Assembly (NCBI GenBank): GCA_017470325.1
Contig: JAFUES010000073.1
Location: 1 to 15,376 of the forward strand
Direction of reading: 5' to 3'
DNA: 15,376 nt
DNA from: Oscillospiraceae bacterium
Lineage (GTDB): Bacteria; Bacillota_A; Clostridia; Oscillospirales; Oscillospiraceae
The translations under genes and the position numbers were made by a program. Below the pieces are notes generated by a model that was not told the DNA's origin, made no database searches, and saw only the letters and a program-made list of their open reading frames with translations. Shown piece by piece: positions 14,577-15,376 of the stretch. Position 1 is the stretch's first letter, and every line of letters begins with the position of its first letter.

Positions 14577-15209
14577 ATGAGGCTTATCCTTTTAGGCGCC
14601 CCCGGCGCAGGCAAAGGCACTCAGGCAGAGATCCTGAGCAAGCTGCTGGAGATCCCCACCATTTCCACAGGCAACATCCTGCGGGCCGCCATGAAAGAGG
14701 GCACTCCCGTGGGACTCCAGGCGAAGTCCTATGTGGACGCCGGCAAGCTGGTTCCCGATGATGTGATCATCGGCATCATCCGGGAGCGGCTGGCGCAGCC
14801 CGACTGCGCCAAGGGTTACATCCTGGACGGCGTTCCCCGCACCATCCCCCAGGCCCAGGCCATGGAGGAGATGGGCGTCGAGGTCGACCGCGCCCTGTCC
14901 ATTGAGATCGCGGACGAGGTCATCATCGAGCGTATGGCCGGCCGCCGGACCTGCAAGGACTGCAGCACCACCTTCCACATTGTGGCCAATCCCCCCAAGA
15001 AGGAAGGCATCTGCGATGTCTGCGGCGGCGAGCTGACCATCCGCAAGGACGACGCGCCCGAGACCGTCAAGGCCCGTCTGCTCACCTACCACGAGGAGAC
15101 CGAGCCTCTGAAGGCCTTCTATGCCGAGCGGGGCAAGCTGGTCAGCGTGGAAAACCAGCCCAGCATCGATGAGACCACTGCGGTGATCCGCAAGGCTCTG
15201 GAGATCTGA
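14577..15209 (+). CDS. adk: Adenylate kinase, zinc-lid form
   Basis: Adenylate kinase converts ATP and AMP to two ADP in the cytosol. The product has 210 residues. The P-loop is GAPGAGKGT (7-15). The lid holds Cys126, Cys129, Cys146 and Cys149, the zinc-binding four-cysteine lid of Gram-positive enzymes. Two motifs are variant: the AMP-site motif usually STGD reads STGN (30-33), and DGFPRT reads DGVPRT (84-89). The key arginines Arg36 and Arg88 remain, so the enzyme is probably active; I recall similar variants in related Clostridia. AAGGAGG precedes the ATG, 18 bases after secY, and map starts one base after the stop. Confidence 0.97.
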   Translation: MRLILLGAPGAGKGTQAEILSKLLEIPTISTGNILRAAMKEGTPVGLQAKSYVDAGKLVPDDVIIGIIRERLAQPDCAKGYILDGVPRTIPQAQAMEEMGVEVDRALSIEIADEVIIERMAGRRTCKDCSTTFHIVANPPKKEGICDVCGGELTIRKDDAPETVKARLLTYHEETEPLKAFYAERGKLVSVENQPSIDETTAVIRKALEI

Positions 15210-15210
15210 T

Positions 15211-15376
15211 ATGTCGGAAAGCATTTCGATCAAATCCCCCAGAGAGATCGAGATCATGCGTGAGGCTGCCCGCATCGCAGCCGGCGCGCGCTCTATGGGA
15301 CGTCAGGCCGTCCGCGACGGCCTGACCACCAGGCAAATCGACAAGGCCGTTCACGAGTATATCGTGAAGTCCGGCG
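15211..15376 (+). CDS. map: Methionine aminopeptidase type I (5' part)
   Basis: The enzyme removes the initiator methionine from new proteins at the ribosome. Only the first 55 residues lie in the window, so the metal-binding residues are not visible. ISIKSPREIEIMREAARIAA followed by VRDGLTTRQIDKAVHEYIVKSG fits the N-terminal helices of the type I family, where the pattern is I-K-S-x-x-E-I-x-x-M-R and later G-x-T-T-x-x-I/L-D. The ATG is one base after the adk stop, with GGAG inside the end of adk as a probable binding site. The position after adk is conserved in Firmicutes. Confidence 0.93.
   Translation, partial: MSESISIKSPREIEIMREAARIAAGARSMGRQAVRDGLTTRQIDKAVHEYIVKSG

Noticed and set aside
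1..15376. tRNA or rRNA genes, integrases, toxin-antitoxin or phage-defence genes
   Set aside because: No such RNA fold or protein motif was seen on either strand. The genes are the two membrane proteins and the S10-spc cluster.

Overview
The window is the S10-spc ribosomal protein cluster of a GC-rich, low-redox Gram-positive bacterium. I infer a Clostridia member of the Oscillospiraceae type from the gene order rpsJ to map, the zinc-binding S14 (RpsZ form), the zinc-lid adenylate kinase, strong AGGAGG ribosome binding sites and heavy CTG/AAG/GGC/CGC codon bias in the ribosomal genes. No species name can be supported from this sequence alone.

Left part (about 1-2996, minus strand): two genes for multi-pass membrane proteins, read leftwards. 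The first is a DUF6056-like, GT-C-like membrane protein (start near 2936) and the second, 44 bases further on, is an O-antigen-ligase/polymerase-like protein. They look like a surface-glycan pair, have a sigma-A-type promoter at 3003-3031, and carry a perfect 19-base tandem repeat between promoter and start codon. The usual str operon (rpsL-rpsG-fusA-tuf) is not directly upstream of S10 here.

Control region (about 3003-3463): divergent promoters. The S10 promoter is near consensus (TTGACA-17-TATACT) and sits behind four A/T tracts spaced about one helical turn apart. It starts a roughly 310-base leader with several hairpins, an intrinsic terminator and a long-range helix enclosing that terminator. 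This looks like a cis-acting attenuator for the whole operon.

Operon (3464-15376, plus strand): rpsJ, rplC, rplD, rplW, rplB, rpsS, rplV, rpsC, rplP, rpmC, rpsQ, rplN, rplX, rplE, rpsZ, rpsH, rplF, rplR, rpsE, rpmD, rplO, secY, adk and the 5' part of map. Most junctions are 0-20 bases or overlap by one base. Two gaps stand out: 150 bases between rpsJ and rplC, holding two strong RNA stems, and 367 bases between rpsZ and rpsH, holding two related palindromic repeat units, a terminator-like hairpin and further stems just before rpsH. The products assemble both ribosomal subunits, insert membrane proteins (SecY), balance adenine nucleotides (Adk) and trim initiator methionine (Map).

Oddities: S3 carries a C-terminal tail of Gly-Gly-Tyr-Asn-Arg repeats, L3 ends in a duplicated nine-residue segment whose two DNA copies differ only at synonymous sites, and Adk has variant residues in two nucleotide-site motifs. 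Apart from these and the RNA structures, the gene content is ordinary, and I see no new multi-gene system.
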